A DNA stretch of 64,000 bases. It comes from JANXQE01 sp035651635 (GTDB lineage: Bacteria > Verrucomicrobiota > Verrucomicrobiia > Limisphaerales > UBA8199). The DNA is taken from assembly GCA_035651635.1 (NCBI GenBank), contig DASRFK010000106.1:1-64000 (forward strand), given 5' to 3'. A program made the position numbers and the translations under genes. Below, in pieces: positions 8,958 through 18,644 of the stretch (positions are counted from its first letter, which is position 1; each line of letters starts with the position of its first letter). The notes beneath the pieces were generated by a model. That model worked only from the letters and a program-made list of their open reading frames with translations. It searched no databases and had not been told where the DNA came from.

Positions 8958-10007
8958 TCATTTGGAAAGCGGCACCACGACGTAGGCAGTCATTCCAAGA
9001 GAGAGGGCACGGTCTTGGTTATCGACCCGCAGGCGAACCTCGAAGGTTTTGATATCTCGTTTGGTGCGGTTGACGTCGCGCTGAGTCGCATAATCGGCAT
9101 CGACCCCTCGGTAGAACACAGTGCCGGTGCGCTGCGCCCCCGACGGCAATCTAACCTGGTACTGCTGCCCCAGCCGGATACGGTCGATATAAGTTTCTTC
9201 GAGATCGACGCGAACCCAAAGGTTATCCGGATCAACCAGTGTAACAATGGCCTGGCCGGGAGTGACAACTTCGCCCTGAAGCGCGGCCCGCACATCGACA
9301 GTGCCGGAGATCGGCGCCCGGATTTCCGTGTAACCCAGGCGCACCTGGGCCTTTTCTTTTTGGGCATTGGCGGCCGACCATTGATGACGAGTAGCTTCAA
9401 GCATAGCGCGGCGCGCTGCCACTTGTTGCGCGGTGGCCTGGGCGAGCGCCACGGCCGATTGGGCTGCCTGAACTTGCTTGCGGACTGAATCGGCATGAGC
9501 TTTGGCGGCGTCGAACGCGGTGCGAGCTTGGTCATGGATCTGGGCGGACTCGACGCCATGCTGATACAGGCCCTGGAGCCGCTCGAAAGTCAGGCGCGCA
9601 TTTTCGAGATCCGCGTCGGCCTGAGCAACTTGAGCCTGAGTCGCGGCGAGATTTGCTTCCGCCTGTGCGGTTTGGTTGGTGGTGAGGGCTTCCTGATAGC
9701 GCAGGTCAGCTTCGGCTTGGGAGACCTGGGCGGCCGACTGCTGCTCGGCATTGGCGTAAAAGGACATATCCGCTTTCCATTCCTGTGGTTGGATCATGGC
9801 AAGTAGTTGGCCCTTGTGCACCGAGTCTCCCTGCTGAACAGCCAGGTGCTCTAATCGGCCTTGCACCTCTGAGCTCACGACCACCGAGTCGCTGGTTACG
9901 ACTCCGGTCAAGCGTAGGACCTTTGGCCGGTTGACGCTGACAAAATAAACAATGGCGGCACAGGCCAGCACAAGCAGCGGCAGCAAGATGCGCAAACGGC
10001 GCTTCAT
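8958..10007 (-). CDS. HlyD-family membrane fusion (periplasmic adaptor) protein
   Basis: The 349-residue protein has an N-terminal membrane anchor (ILLPLLVLACAAIVYFVSV), a split biotinyl-lipoyl-like domain (VVVSSEVQGRLEHLAVQQGDSVHKGQLLA, and RLGYTEIRAPISGTVD after the hairpin), a long Ala/Gln-rich coiled-coil hairpin at about 75-215, and a beta-barrel domain. It would bridge the inner-membrane ABC transporter to an outer-membrane channel. No TolC-like gene is in the window. It heads the three-gene exporter operon and lies 100 bp downstream of the thioredoxin-like gene on the same strand. Confidence 0.93.
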   Translation of the reverse strand: MKRRLRILLPLLVLACAAIVYFVSVNRPKVLRLTGVVTSDSVVVSSEVQGRLEHLAVQQGDSVHKGQLLAMIQPQEWKADMSFYANAEQQSAAQVSQAEADLRYQEALTTNQTAQAEANLAATQAQVAQADADLENARLTFERLQGLYQHGVESAQIHDQARTAFDAAKAHADSVRKQVQAAQSAVALAQATAQQVAARRAMLEATRHQWSAANAQKEKAQVRLGYTEIRAPISGTVDVRAALQGEVVTPGQAIVTLVDPDNLWVRVDLEETYIDRIRLGQQYQVRLPSGAQRTGTVFYRGVDADYATQRDVNRTKRDIKTFEVRLRVDNQDRALSLGMTAYVVVPLSK

Positions 10008-10107
10008 TTCAAGGGTTCCAATCCGGGGCAGGCGGCAGCACTCATCTCAGGGTCGACCTGCCAGATCATCGACGCGTTTGAGCCGAGAGCAGCCGCTTTG
10101 TTCCTGT

Positions 10108-11364
10108 TCATTGCAGAGGCTGGGCGGCCTCGGCGATCATGGCTTCAAAGACGCCCAGGCTGCGCTCGCCGATAAAGCGACGCCGCACGCGCCCGGCGCC
10201 ATCGATAATCACAGTGGTGGGGAGTTCTCCCCCATTAAAACGGCCGCCGACCGCGCCGGTTGGATCCAGCAGCACGGTGTAATTAATGCCCTGCGCCGCG
10301 ATGGCGCGGCGCACCTTCTGTTGAATCTGCTGAAGCGATTTGCCGACGCTGTGCTCCTCCGCCTCGCGGACTGGGTTGTGATAACTCGCAGCGGGCAACC
10401 CATCCAGCGCTACGCCAATTACCCCGATTTTATCACCGAGTTTTCCATGTAAGGCGGCCAGGTCCGGAATCTCTTCCAAGCACGCGGTGCACCAGGTCGC
10501 CCAAAAATTGAGGACGATTACACGCCCGCGAAAGCTCGCCAGCCGGACGCGGTCTCCTGAAGGAGTCGGCAACGAAAAATCGCGCACTACTTCGGGAACC
10601 GATCGTGGAATGCTTGGGAGGGTCGATTCGTGCGTGGCGAACTCCGTCGCGTGCTGCGCCCACCACTGTTTGCGGCGCGTCACACCAGCTTTGATTTTCT
10701 GTTCGTCTGCCTGCGCGGAAGAGCCGTCAGCCAGCGCGCCGTCCCGATGTATAGCCAGGCGGACACGGACGCCAAAATCCTGCCCGGTCCAGCGCATCAA
10801 AGCGGCTTCGGCGCGCGTGACGATCTGGAGATCGGGGTCATCCAACAACGGCATTAAGGCGGGAACGCCCCGCTCCGCACTTGCTCTTTGCAGGTATTGC
10901 AAGCCGAGTTGGCGGATCATCGGATCGAGGTCCTTGAGTTGCGCCTGCGCCAGGTCGAATAAACGCGGATCGTGGCGCGACTCCAATGCGGCGAACGCCA
11001 ACTCGCGCACGGACATATCCGGGTCAAGCGTGCCGGCGATCACCAATGGCTCCGCCTGGGCAAACCAGGCCGGGTTGTCGCCTGCGCTTGCTTTCAGGTA
11101 TGAAGCGACCAGTTGCCGATGAGGAATCCGACCCGTGTCCCAGCAGCGTTTCAGCAACTCCGCAGGGTTGGACGACTGCCCCATTAGCCCGAGGAACGTC
11201 TCTTCTGTTGGGCTGTCGGCGCGCAGAAAAAACATCGTGACGAGAGCGCGGTTGATTTGCGAATGGAAGCCAGCCCATGCCGCCAGGAGCGCGGCCAGGA
11301 TGCCGATCAGCAATAAGCGGCTGTTGCCGAGGCCGGACCATCGATTTTTGGTGCGCTCTGCCAT
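10108..11364 (-). CDS. Membrane-anchored HEAT-repeat/TlpA-like thioredoxin fusion
   Basis: The ATG at 11362-11364 is chosen because it puts a single membrane anchor (LLLIGILAALLAAWAGF) near the N terminus; an upstream in-frame start would add 47 residues with no pattern. Residues about 60-190 are helical with HEAT-like repeats (PLVIAGTLDPDMSVRELAFAAL, QAQLKDLDPMIRQLGLQYL). After a linker, a TlpA/ResA-type redoxin domain follows with VIVLNFWATWCTACLEEIPDL, so the CxxC pair is present as C-T-A-C, and the cis-proline site appears as ELPTTVII. It probably reduces disulfides in the periplasm. The HEAT segment may dock a partner. The gene sits 100 bp upstream of the exporter operon and could be co-transcribed with it. 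Confidence 0.88.
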   Translation of the reverse strand: MAERTKNRWSGLGNSRLLLIGILAALLAAWAGFHSQINRALVTMFFLRADSPTEETFLGLMGQSSNPAELLKRCWDTGRIPHRQLVASYLKASAGDNPAWFAQAEPLVIAGTLDPDMSVRELAFAALESRHDPRLFDLAQAQLKDLDPMIRQLGLQYLQRASAERGVPALMPLLDDPDLQIVTRAEAALMRWTGQDFGVRVRLAIHRDGALADGSSAQADEQKIKAGVTRRKQWWAQHATEFATHESTLPSIPRSVPEVVRDFSLPTPSGDRVRLASFRGRVIVLNFWATWCTACLEEIPDLAALHGKLGDKIGVIGVALDGLPAASYHNPVREAEEHSVGKSLQQIQQKVRRAIAAQGINYTVLLDPTGAVGGRFNGGELPTTVIIDGAGRVRRRFIGERSLGVFEAMIAEAAQPLQ

Positions 11365-11550
11365 GGAAGTTGGCTGGACAATTGTTGCCCGGCTGCCCTC
11401 GGAATGCAACTCAGCGCCTGCAGTGGGTGCGATTAAAAGTGTCGGTCGTGGCTGGAAGCCGAAAAAACGGCAGCCCTCTAAGCCCTCCTGCTTTCTGCCG
11501 GTCAACAGAGATTGGAGGCCGGTCAGCGCGATCTGGGGAACAACGAGAGG

Positions 11551-13338
11551 TTATCCCCTGAAGTACAGGTAGGCGCCCAGGATGAAGGCCAGCACGACCA
11601 GCGAGGCGAGCACTTCGGTGGCGCCCCAACTGGCCCGAGTCTTGGCTTTGTCCTCAGCCGTGACGGTGTCAAACGTCAGGCTTTTAATCTGCGCCGCGTT
11701 TGGTTCCGGCGTGAGATAGCTCACCCCGACCATGACCACGGCCGAAACCAAGGTGATGAGAATGCTGAAGTACTGGAAGTTGATGTTATTGACTATCCAA
11801 AGAAATGACCCCTCGGGGTAGTGATAACCCTGGAGCAGTGTCACCGGGGTATCGACCACCATCCGGAATAGGCCAACCATAAACCCGACAATCATGGCCC
11901 AAAGACAGCCTTGGGCGTTAAGCCGTTTCCAGAAAACTCCGAAGAAGAACACCACGAAAATGGGCGGCGCCAAGTATCCCTGCACCGCCTGGAGGTACTC
12001 GTACAGGCCTTTGGCGTGTCGGACCACGGGGATCCACGCCATAGCGATAACAACCATTGTGGTGGTCGCAATCCGCCCCATCCGCACAATCTCGTGCTGC
12101 GAAGCGGCGGGACGCAGCTTGTTGTAGATGTCGACGGTGAATAGGGTCGAGCAAGCGTTAAAAACACCGGCCAAAGATCCCATGAGGGCGGAGAGCAGAC
12201 CGGCAACGACAATGCCTCTCAGCCCGGCCGGCAGGAGGTGCTGGACCATGAGCGGAAACGCGACCTGATACGGATTCTCACGAGCGTTGGGCCCAAAAAA
12301 TTCCTCGTTTAGACCTGGATTGGTATGGCTCTTGGCCAGGGCAAAACAAATCAGACCGGGGATGATAAACAGGTAAACGGGAAAGAGCTTCAAAAAGGCG
12401 GCAAAGATGCTGCCTTGGCGCGCCACTTTCTCGTTGGGAGCTCCGAGCGCGCGCTGGACGATGTATTGGTCCGTGCACCAGTACCATAACCCGATCACCG
12501 GCGCGCAGATTGCCATGCCCAGCCACGGGAAATTCGAATTGAAATACCAGGCAATTCGGTGGGGCTCTTTGACGGGCGCCCAGGTGCTGGCCATGCCAGG
12601 CGGCGTCAACGGCTTCCACAGGTTAAACATGTCCGAGCCGCAGATTTCGCGCAGCTTGGCCCATCCGCCCAATTCACGAAGACCATAGAAAGTGAGCAAA
12701 GCGGATCCGCCAATGAGAACGCACACCTGGACGGCGTCGTTGTAAGCTACCGCCCGCATGCCGCCCAAAGCGGTGTACAGACCGGTCAGCGCGATGACCA
12801 GGATCGAGCCGACCCAAAAGCTGTCCAAAGGTCCGATCTGCAATTCCGGCAACAACGTGCTGAACACGAGCCCACCGGCAAAAATGCCTACCGCAATTTT
12901 GGAAATGATGAACGTGATCAACGAGACGATTGACAACACGTACCGGGACTGGGTGGAAAAGCGGCGTTCGAGAAACTCGGGCATAGTGAACACCAACGAA
13001 CGCGCATAGAACGGTACGAACACCCAGGCCAGAACCAACAAACACCAGGCATGTAGCTCGTAATGAGCCATGGCGACACCGTCCTTGGCCCCTGAGCCAG
13101 CAAGGCCGACAATATGTTCCGAACCAATGTTCGAAGCAAAGATGGATGCCCCGATGATGTACCAACTGAGATTGCGCCCGGCCAGGAAGTAATCCGTGGC
13201 GGTGTCCTTACGCCGCTTAACGACCCACCAGGCAACGCAAAAGAGGATCCCGAAGTAGAAGGCGATAGCCAGCCAATCCAGGCTCGTCATAGTCGACTTG
13301 GGGCCGGCCGCAGCGAACAAGGTCGTATAGGGATTCAT
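11551..13338 (-). CDS. Sodium:solute symporter (SSS/SGLT family), probable pentose importer
   Basis: The product is 595 residues with about 14 transmembrane helices. It has the SSS landmarks DYFLAGRNLSWYIIGASIFASNIGSEHIVGLAGSG near the N terminus and GLLSALMGSLAGVFNACSTLFTVDIY in the middle. It closely follows the SGLT-like subgroup that imports sugars with Na+. As last gene of the arabinose operon it is the likely L-arabinose (or galactose/arabinose) importer. ATG 13338 gives the full length; an alternative ATG at 13290 (MTSLDWLAIAF) would place the first helix right at the N terminus. Neither start has a Shine-Dalgarno site. Confidence 0.9.
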   Translation of the reverse strand: MNPYTTLFAAAGPKSTMTSLDWLAIAFYFGILFCVAWWVVKRRKDTATDYFLAGRNLSWYIIGASIFASNIGSEHIVGLAGSGAKDGVAMAHYELHAWCLLVLAWVFVPFYARSLVFTMPEFLERRFSTQSRYVLSIVSLITFIISKIAVGIFAGGLVFSTLLPELQIGPLDSFWVGSILVIALTGLYTALGGMRAVAYNDAVQVCVLIGGSALLTFYGLRELGGWAKLREICGSDMFNLWKPLTPPGMASTWAPVKEPHRIAWYFNSNFPWLGMAICAPVIGLWYWCTDQYIVQRALGAPNEKVARQGSIFAAFLKLFPVYLFIIPGLICFALAKSHTNPGLNEEFFGPNARENPYQVAFPLMVQHLLPAGLRGIVVAGLLSALMGSLAGVFNACSTLFTVDIYNKLRPAASQHEIVRMGRIATTTMVVIAMAWIPVVRHAKGLYEYLQAVQGYLAPPIFVVFFFGVFWKRLNAQGCLWAMIVGFMVGLFRMVVDTPVTLLQGYHYPEGSFLWIVNNINFQYFSILITLVSAVVMVGVSYLTPEPNAAQIKSLTFDTVTAEDKAKTRASWGATEVLASLVVLAFILGAYLYFRG

Positions 13339-13517
13339 ATCGGTGGTGGGTGGTGGTGGTCAGTGTGGTTGGGTTCTCTAAGAAGACTCAAGCCGAAATT
13401 GGGACTGATGCGCTGGGGAACAGAGCGGCGGCTTTGCGCCAACCGCGCTCACCATTCGGCATCCTCGAACGCAAAGCCGATTCCATGCGACCCTGGGGGT
13501 TGGAACGGAGGGTTGAA

Positions 13518-14717
13518 TTAAGAGCCGGTGGAGAACTTGAAAACGATGGTGTTGTGGTACGTCTGGCCCGGCTTGAGAACGACAGAAGGGAATTCCGGTT
13601 TGTTGGGCGAATCCGGGTAATGTTGCGGTTCCATGCAAAACCCGGAACGAAACCCGTATACCCGCCCGCCTTTGCCTTTAAGGGTGCCATCGAGGAAATT
13701 TCCCGAATAGAACTGCAGGCTCGGCTCGGTCGAGAACACCTCCAGCACGCGGCCGGTGCTGGGTTCAGTCACGCGCGCCATCAACCCGTACTGGCCCATC
13801 GGTTTGTTAATGATCCAGTTGTGGTCGTAGCCTTTGCCGAACTTAAGCTGCTCATCGTCCTGGTTGATCCGGGCCCCGATCGGCGTGGGGGTGCGGAAGT
13901 CGAAGGGCGTTCCTTCCACGGGCCGTAATTCGCCCGTTGGGATAAGAGTGCTATCTACCGGCGTGAATTTATCGGCTGGAATCATGACCACGTGATTCAG
14001 AATCGAATCCTTGCCCGCGAGGTTGAAATAGGAATGCTGCGTCAGGTTGACCACGGTGTCCTGGTCGGTCGTGGCGGTATACTCGATTTTTAATGCGTTT
14101 TCATCGGTCAGCGTATACACCACCGTCACCGAGAGATTGCCGGGGTAACCTTCCTCGCCATCTTTGCTCAAATAAGTAAGTTTGAGCGCTGCTCCTTCAG
14201 GTCCGGTCAGGAGGGTGGGTTCCCAAACGACTTTGTCAAAGCCCTTGGTCCCGCCGTGCAGGGCGTTCGGATAGTTATTCGTGGCCAGCGTGTATTGCTT
14301 GCCGTCCAAGGTGAATTTCCCACGAGCAATCCGGTTCCCGTATCGGCCAATGAGCGCGCCGAAGTACGGGCTGCCCTTGATATAATCGGCCAGGTTATCG
14401 AACCCGAGCACGACATCGCCCAGATGGCCGTCGCGATCCGGGACCTTCAACGAAGTAACCAATCCGCCATAGTTTGAAATGAGCGCTTCGGCGCCTTTGG
14501 TGTTGCGCAGTGTAAACAAGAACACCTCCTTGCCGTCGGACGTCTGGCCAAAGGGCTTGCGCGAGATCTGCATGGCGGCAGGAGTTTTTGAAGCGCACCC
14601 GGCCAGGCCGGCGGACAAAAGCGAAAGGCAGATCAGCCAGGTCCATCTCAGGTGCTGCTGTTGTGAACGGCAGTTCGATGGCTGCGGGTTCAGTGACGTA
14701 GAGCAACAATTTGACAT
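13518..14717 (-). CDS. galM: Aldose 1-epimerase (mutarotase), predicted lipoprotein
   Basis: This is a mutarotase of 399 residues interconverting alpha and beta anomers of aldoses. Family signatures are IGRYGNRIARGKF, NALHGGTKGFDKVVW, TQHSYFNLAG (catalytic His), GYDHNWII, and STEPSLQFYSGNF with the catalytic Glu region. The N terminus differs from cytoplasmic GalM: a charged leader is followed by a hydrophobic stretch and the lipobox LAGC at about residues 38-41, so the enzyme is probably a periplasmic lipoprotein acting on sugar before uptake. That fits its position between the araD and symporter genes. It begins 24 bp after araD. Confidence 0.93.
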   Translation of the reverse strand: MSNCCSTSLNPQPSNCRSQQQHLRWTWLICLSLLSAGLAGCASKTPAAMQISRKPFGQTSDGKEVFLFTLRNTKGAEALISNYGGLVTSLKVPDRDGHLGDVVLGFDNLADYIKGSPYFGALIGRYGNRIARGKFTLDGKQYTLATNNYPNALHGGTKGFDKVVWEPTLLTGPEGAALKLTYLSKDGEEGYPGNLSVTVVYTLTDENALKIEYTATTDQDTVVNLTQHSYFNLAGKDSILNHVVMIPADKFTPVDSTLIPTGELRPVEGTPFDFRTPTPIGARINQDDEQLKFGKGYDHNWIINKPMGQYGLMARVTEPSTGRVLEVFSTEPSLQFYSGNFLDGTLKGKGGRVYGFRSGFCMEPQHYPDSPNKPEFPSVVLKPGQTYHNTIVFKFSTGS

Positions 14718-14741
14718 AGGGTTTTGGTTTGGTGCTGGGTT

Positions 14742-15470
14742 TTACTTGTGGTTGGAACTTTGGGCCCGTTTCGCGGCCGGCGGCTGCCCATAGTAGGCGC
14801 CCGGGCCGTGCTTGCGAAAGAAATGTTTGTTGAGCAGGGCCGGCTGCATTGCTCGGGAGGAAGCCTGAAATCTAAGGGTCTCACCGGCCAACCGGACGAC
14901 GTGCTCCAGGACGACTGCGTTGTGCACTGCCTGGGCGACGGATTCACCCCAGGTAAACGGACCGTGGCTGGCAATCAGCACTGCCGGACAGGATAACGGG
15001 TCGCGGCGAGCGAAGGTTTCCACGATCACTTTTCCGGTATTGGTTTCGTAATCGGACTCGATCTCCGGTGGCCTTAGAAATCGCGTACAAGGAACGGGAC
15101 CGTGGAAGTAATCGGCATGGGTTGTGCCCAGAGCAGGGACGGGGCGGCAGGTTTGAGCCCAGGCGGTCGCGCACAGACTGTGTGTGTGCACAATACCGCC
15201 GATTCCTTGGAACGCCCGGTACAACACCAAGTGGGTATCTGTATCGGAACTCGGTTTCAGTTTGCCTTCCACGATGCGTCCGGAATCGAGCTCGACTACT
15301 ACCATGTGCCTTGGCTGCATGACGTCATAGGGAACGCCGGACGGTTTGATCACCACCAGGCGCTGGCTCCGCTCGATCCCACTGGCATTACCCCAGGTCT
15401 CAATGACCAGGCCTTTCCGGACCAGCTCGAGGTTTGCCTCGCAAACCTGTTGTTTGAGCGCGCCGAGCAT
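14742..15470 (-). CDS. araD: L-ribulose-5-phosphate 4-epimerase
   Basis: The 242-residue protein is a full-length class II aldolase-fold epimerase converting L-ribulose 5-phosphate to D-xylulose 5-phosphate. It follows enterobacterial AraD almost segment by segment: ETWGNASGI, VIKPSGVPYDVM, KPSSDTDTHLVLYRAF, GIVHTHS (metal-binding histidines), GTTHADYFHGPVPCTR, SHGPFTWG with the third metal histidine, and AVHNAVVLE. The zinc-binding His set and phosphate-binding residues are all present. The gene abuts araB with 1 bp between them. Confidence 0.96.
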   Translation of the reverse strand: MLGALKQQVCEANLELVRKGLVIETWGNASGIERSQRLVVIKPSGVPYDVMQPRHMVVVELDSGRIVEGKLKPSSDTDTHLVLYRAFQGIGGIVHTHSLCATAWAQTCRPVPALGTTHADYFHGPVPCTRFLRPPEIESDYETNTGKVIVETFARRDPLSCPAVLIASHGPFTWGESVAQAVHNAVVLEHVVRLAGETLRFQASSRAMQPALLNKHFFRKHGPGAYYGQPPAAKRAQSSNHK

Positions 15471-15471
15471 C

Positions 15472-17157
15472 TTAGGTTCTGGCCTCGTTGCGGATTTGGA
15501 TTAGCTCCTTCATGACCGGGTAAAGGGACCCATTCGGCTGCTGCGTGCCAAAGGAGTCATGCAGCTTGCGGTACAGGCCATAGAGCTTTTGATAAACGGC
15601 GTGAGCCTGTGGGGAGGGTTGAAATACTTTGGGCCTCAGGCCGGTCATCGCCGCCTGTGCTTCGGCGTAATTGTCAAACCCGCCCGCCTTCTTTCCTGCC
15701 GCCACCGCCCCGGCAATGGCCGCGCCGAGCGCACAGGTCTGGCCCGAGCGCGAGATTTTGATCGGCCGGCCGGTGACATCGGCATAAATCTGCATCACCA
15801 AGGGGTTCTTCTCCGCAATCCCGCCGCAGTTAACAATCTGTTCGACCTTGACGCCGTATTCTTCGAATCGATTGATAATGGTGAGCGCGCCGAAAGCCGT
15901 GGCTTCCACCAGCGCTCGGTAGATTTCAGCGGGAGTCGTGTAAAGCGTTTGTCCCAGCAACAGACCGGTCAAGCGTTGGTCCACCAGGATCGTGCGGTTG
16001 CCGTTGTTCCAATCCAGCGCGAGCAGCCCCGATTCGCCCGCCGCCAGGCGAGCCGCTTCAGAGCTGAGCGCTTCATGGGTGCCTTTCTTTCCGCGCGGCT
16101 GCAGGTAATTGACGAACCAGTTGAAAATATCGCCGACGGCCGACTGACCCGCCTCCAGCCCGTAATATCCGGGCAGGATGCTGCCCGGCACAATCCCGCA
16201 TAGACCCGGGACGTCGGGCAGTTTCTCGCCGAGCGGAGCGACCATCATGTCGCAAGTACTGGTCCCGATGATCTTAACCAGGGTGCCGGGTTTGATCCCT
16301 GAACCAACTCCGCCCAGATGCGCGTCAAAAGCGCCCACAGCAACTGGTGTCCTTTCCGGCAGACCCGTGCGGCGCGCCCAATCGGCGGTTAAGCCCCCAA
16401 CGGCTCGGTCAATCGAATAAGCCTTGGGACGCAAGCGCGCCCGCAACTCGCCCATTTTGGGATGCAGCGCGGAAAGAAATTCAGCATCGGGATAACCGCC
16501 CCACTCGTCGTTGTACATCGCTTTGTGCCCCGCCGCGCAAATGCCAACGCTAAGTTTATCCGGCGATTCTGTGCCGGTGAGCATGGCGGGCACCCAATCG
16601 GCGCACTCGACCCACAAATACGCCGCATCAAAAACCTCCGGGCTGGTCCGCAGACAGTGCAGGATCTTGCTGAAAAACCACTCGCTCGAATAAGTGCCGC
16701 CGCACTTGGCCAGGTACTGCGGACGCATTTCGCGAGCGCGCTCGGTGATTTCCGCCGCCTCGCCGACGCCGGTGTGATCCTTCCACAACCAGGCCATCGC
16801 CGCCGGGTTCCTGGCAAATCGTTTGTTCAAGCCAAGCGGCCGCCCCTTTTCATCGACCGGAATCGGAGTGCTGCCCGTGGTGTCGACGCCGACGCCAATG
16901 ATGTGTCCCGGGTTAAACCCTTTGACGGTTTTCTTCGCCAGCGCCAAAGCTCGTTTGATCGAAAGCTCGGCGCCGGTGACATAATCGGCCGGATGCTGTC
17001 GCGCCAGGTTGGGGTCCCGAGAGAGAATCACGCCGTCGGTGCCTTGTGAATAATTCCAGACCGCGGCGGCCACTTCCCGGCCACTGGCCGTATTGACGAT
17101 GACCGTGCGGACGGAATTTGTCCCGTAATCCAGTCCAATGGTGTACTTGGCGCTCAT
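15472..17157 (-). CDS. araB: Ribulokinase
   Basis: This is an FGGY-family carbohydrate kinase of 561 residues, typical AraB length. It opens with the phosphate-loop motif IGLDYGTNSVRTVIV. VGVDTTGSTPIPVDEKG and the long insertion with EWFFSKILHCLRTSPEVFDAAYLWVECADW separate AraB from xylulokinases. The catalytic base Asp is in VGAFDAHLGGVG, and the C-terminal nucleotide-binding GGIAEKNPLVMQIYADVTG is intact. It phosphorylates L-ribulose in arabinose breakdown. It lies 13 bp after the isomerase gene and 1 bp before araD. Confidence 0.96.
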   Translation of the reverse strand: MSAKYTIGLDYGTNSVRTVIVNTASGREVAAAVWNYSQGTDGVILSRDPNLARQHPADYVTGAELSIKRALALAKKTVKGFNPGHIIGVGVDTTGSTPIPVDEKGRPLGLNKRFARNPAAMAWLWKDHTGVGEAAEITERAREMRPQYLAKCGGTYSSEWFFSKILHCLRTSPEVFDAAYLWVECADWVPAMLTGTESPDKLSVGICAAGHKAMYNDEWGGYPDAEFLSALHPKMGELRARLRPKAYSIDRAVGGLTADWARRTGLPERTPVAVGAFDAHLGGVGSGIKPGTLVKIIGTSTCDMMVAPLGEKLPDVPGLCGIVPGSILPGYYGLEAGQSAVGDIFNWFVNYLQPRGKKGTHEALSSEAARLAAGESGLLALDWNNGNRTILVDQRLTGLLLGQTLYTTPAEIYRALVEATAFGALTIINRFEEYGVKVEQIVNCGGIAEKNPLVMQIYADVTGRPIKISRSGQTCALGAAIAGAVAAGKKAGGFDNYAEAQAAMTGLRPKVFQPSPQAHAVYQKLYGLYRKLHDSFGTQQPNGSLYPVMKELIQIRNEART

Positions 17158-17170
17158 GGCGCGAGATGAT

Positions 17171-18580
17171 TCAGGAATTCAGTTGATGATGGTAGATGTT
17201 CCAACCTAAATAAGTGGTAAGGGCGTCGTGGATCGCCGCCGCCACCGGCACCTTGGTCGCTGCAACATGGTGCTCGTATCCGCTGCGGCAAATGAACTGG
17301 AGCAACTTCTGGAAAGCGGGCACCTCGATGACTCCGTACCCGCCGAACGTGTCGAGTGTATCGGGAGTAAAGCGGCCTTCACCAAGGTAGCCACCGACCC
17401 GGCCGCCAAAATCATCCGTGGAAATCCGGCAGTATGTGAACGGTCCGGGACTGATTCGGCCGACGATTGTGCCGTAAGTGTTTTCCTTGCCAACCGTGCC
17501 GGCGATGATCTCCTGATAATCCATCTTTTGCTCGACAAAGAACGCCTTGGGCAAGTTTGAGCAATGAAACACGACGCCTTTGTTGGGGTCGCCGTTGAAA
17601 TTATTGTTCCAATCGAGCAGGGCGGCGGGTTGCCCCGAGGCGGCCTGGAGGATGTACATCCCGACGAGGCCCGCCACGTCGGTTTCGCAGGCGCTGGGCA
17701 TCAGGTTATTGGACATCATGCTCATCAGCGTGCAGGGCACCACTCCATAAAATTCTTCCAGCGCGGTCCAGCATTGAATGGCCGTAGCCGACAGCTGTTT
17801 GTCTCGCACCCAACGGTCGATTGCCACTCCCAGTTTGGCCATGCGCATCAGGCTTTCTTTGGGGATCCCGCTCACGTTTGTGTAGCCCTTGATCGCGCCG
17901 AGCTTTTCCTGGAGCTCTTTATCCTCGTCCTTCATGGCCCGCGCCCACCCAAGGGCTTCGGTCAGGTCGAGCGTCTCGATCGAGATGCCGCTGGCTTCGA
18001 GCAGTTTTTCACTGTACCGCACCGTATTGAAGGCGGCCGGCCGCGCGCCCAGGGCGCCAATCCGCGCGTTTTTGAGCTTCCGAACCACATTGCACGTCCC
18101 GACGAAGCTCCGCAGATCCGCCCGAAACTCGGGACTGCCAGGGTCCATCGTGTGCCGGCTGGTTAATGAGTAACGAATGCCGTATTGTTTGAGATTGTTG
18201 CACACGGACATCTTGCCGCAAAAACTATCGCGCCGATCACGGATGGTCATTTTTTTGCCATCGTCGTTAAAAGCGTGAATCAAAACGGGCACGTCCAGGC
18301 CGGCCCAGCGCAGGCTATTGGCAATGGCGCGCTCGTCACCAAAGTTAGGCAGAGTCACGAGCACTCCCGCGATCTCATCCCGATGCGCTTTGAACAAGTC
18401 GGCGCATTTCTGCGCGTCCACGAGCGACTCGACTGCCCCGAACTTCGTCGCTTCGATCGGCAAGGTAATCGGCTTAAGGCCTTCCTCCTCGAAGACGCGC
18501 AGGATCTCGCGTCGGCCGGATTCGCAAAGATGCGCGGGAAAGAACCCGCGATTACCGATGATGATTCCTAGAGTTGTCAC
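17171..18580 (-). CDS. L-fucose/L-arabinose isomerase-family protein, probable L-arabinose isomerase
   Basis: The 469-residue protein belongs to the fucose isomerase/arabinose isomerase superfamily but not to the classical AraA subgroup. Motifs that fit the superfamily are the N-terminal IIIGNRGFFPAHL, SFCGKMSVCNNL, the central metal-site segments AIQCWTALEEFYG and PSACETDVAGLVGMY (Glu ligands), LLDWNNNF (Asp region) and the C-terminal YEHHVAA (His ligand). Its position directly ahead of araB and araD makes aldose-to-ketose isomerisation of L-arabinose the obvious role. The start is a GTG at 18578-18580. I leave the symbol blank because the family also contains fucose-active members. Confidence 0.85.
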   Translation of the reverse strand: MTTLGIIIGNRGFFPAHLCESGRREILRVFEEEGLKPITLPIEATKFGAVESLVDAQKCADLFKAHRDEIAGVLVTLPNFGDERAIANSLRWAGLDVPVLIHAFNDDGKKMTIRDRRDSFCGKMSVCNNLKQYGIRYSLTSRHTMDPGSPEFRADLRSFVGTCNVVRKLKNARIGALGARPAAFNTVRYSEKLLEASGISIETLDLTEALGWARAMKDEDKELQEKLGAIKGYTNVSGIPKESLMRMAKLGVAIDRWVRDKQLSATAIQCWTALEEFYGVVPCTLMSMMSNNLMPSACETDVAGLVGMYILQAASGQPAALLDWNNNFNGDPNKGVVFHCSNLPKAFFVEQKMDYQEIIAGTVGKENTYGTIVGRISPGPFTYCRISTDDFGGRVGGYLGEGRFTPDTLDTFGGYGVIEVPAFQKLLQFICRSGYEHHVAATKVPVAAAIHDALTTYLGWNIYHHQLNS

Positions 18581-18644
18581 AATTTCGTATGGTGGTAGTT
18601 AAGGTTTCTTCCGCCGCGGAGTGGAGCGGATATTGGCAGCTAAA

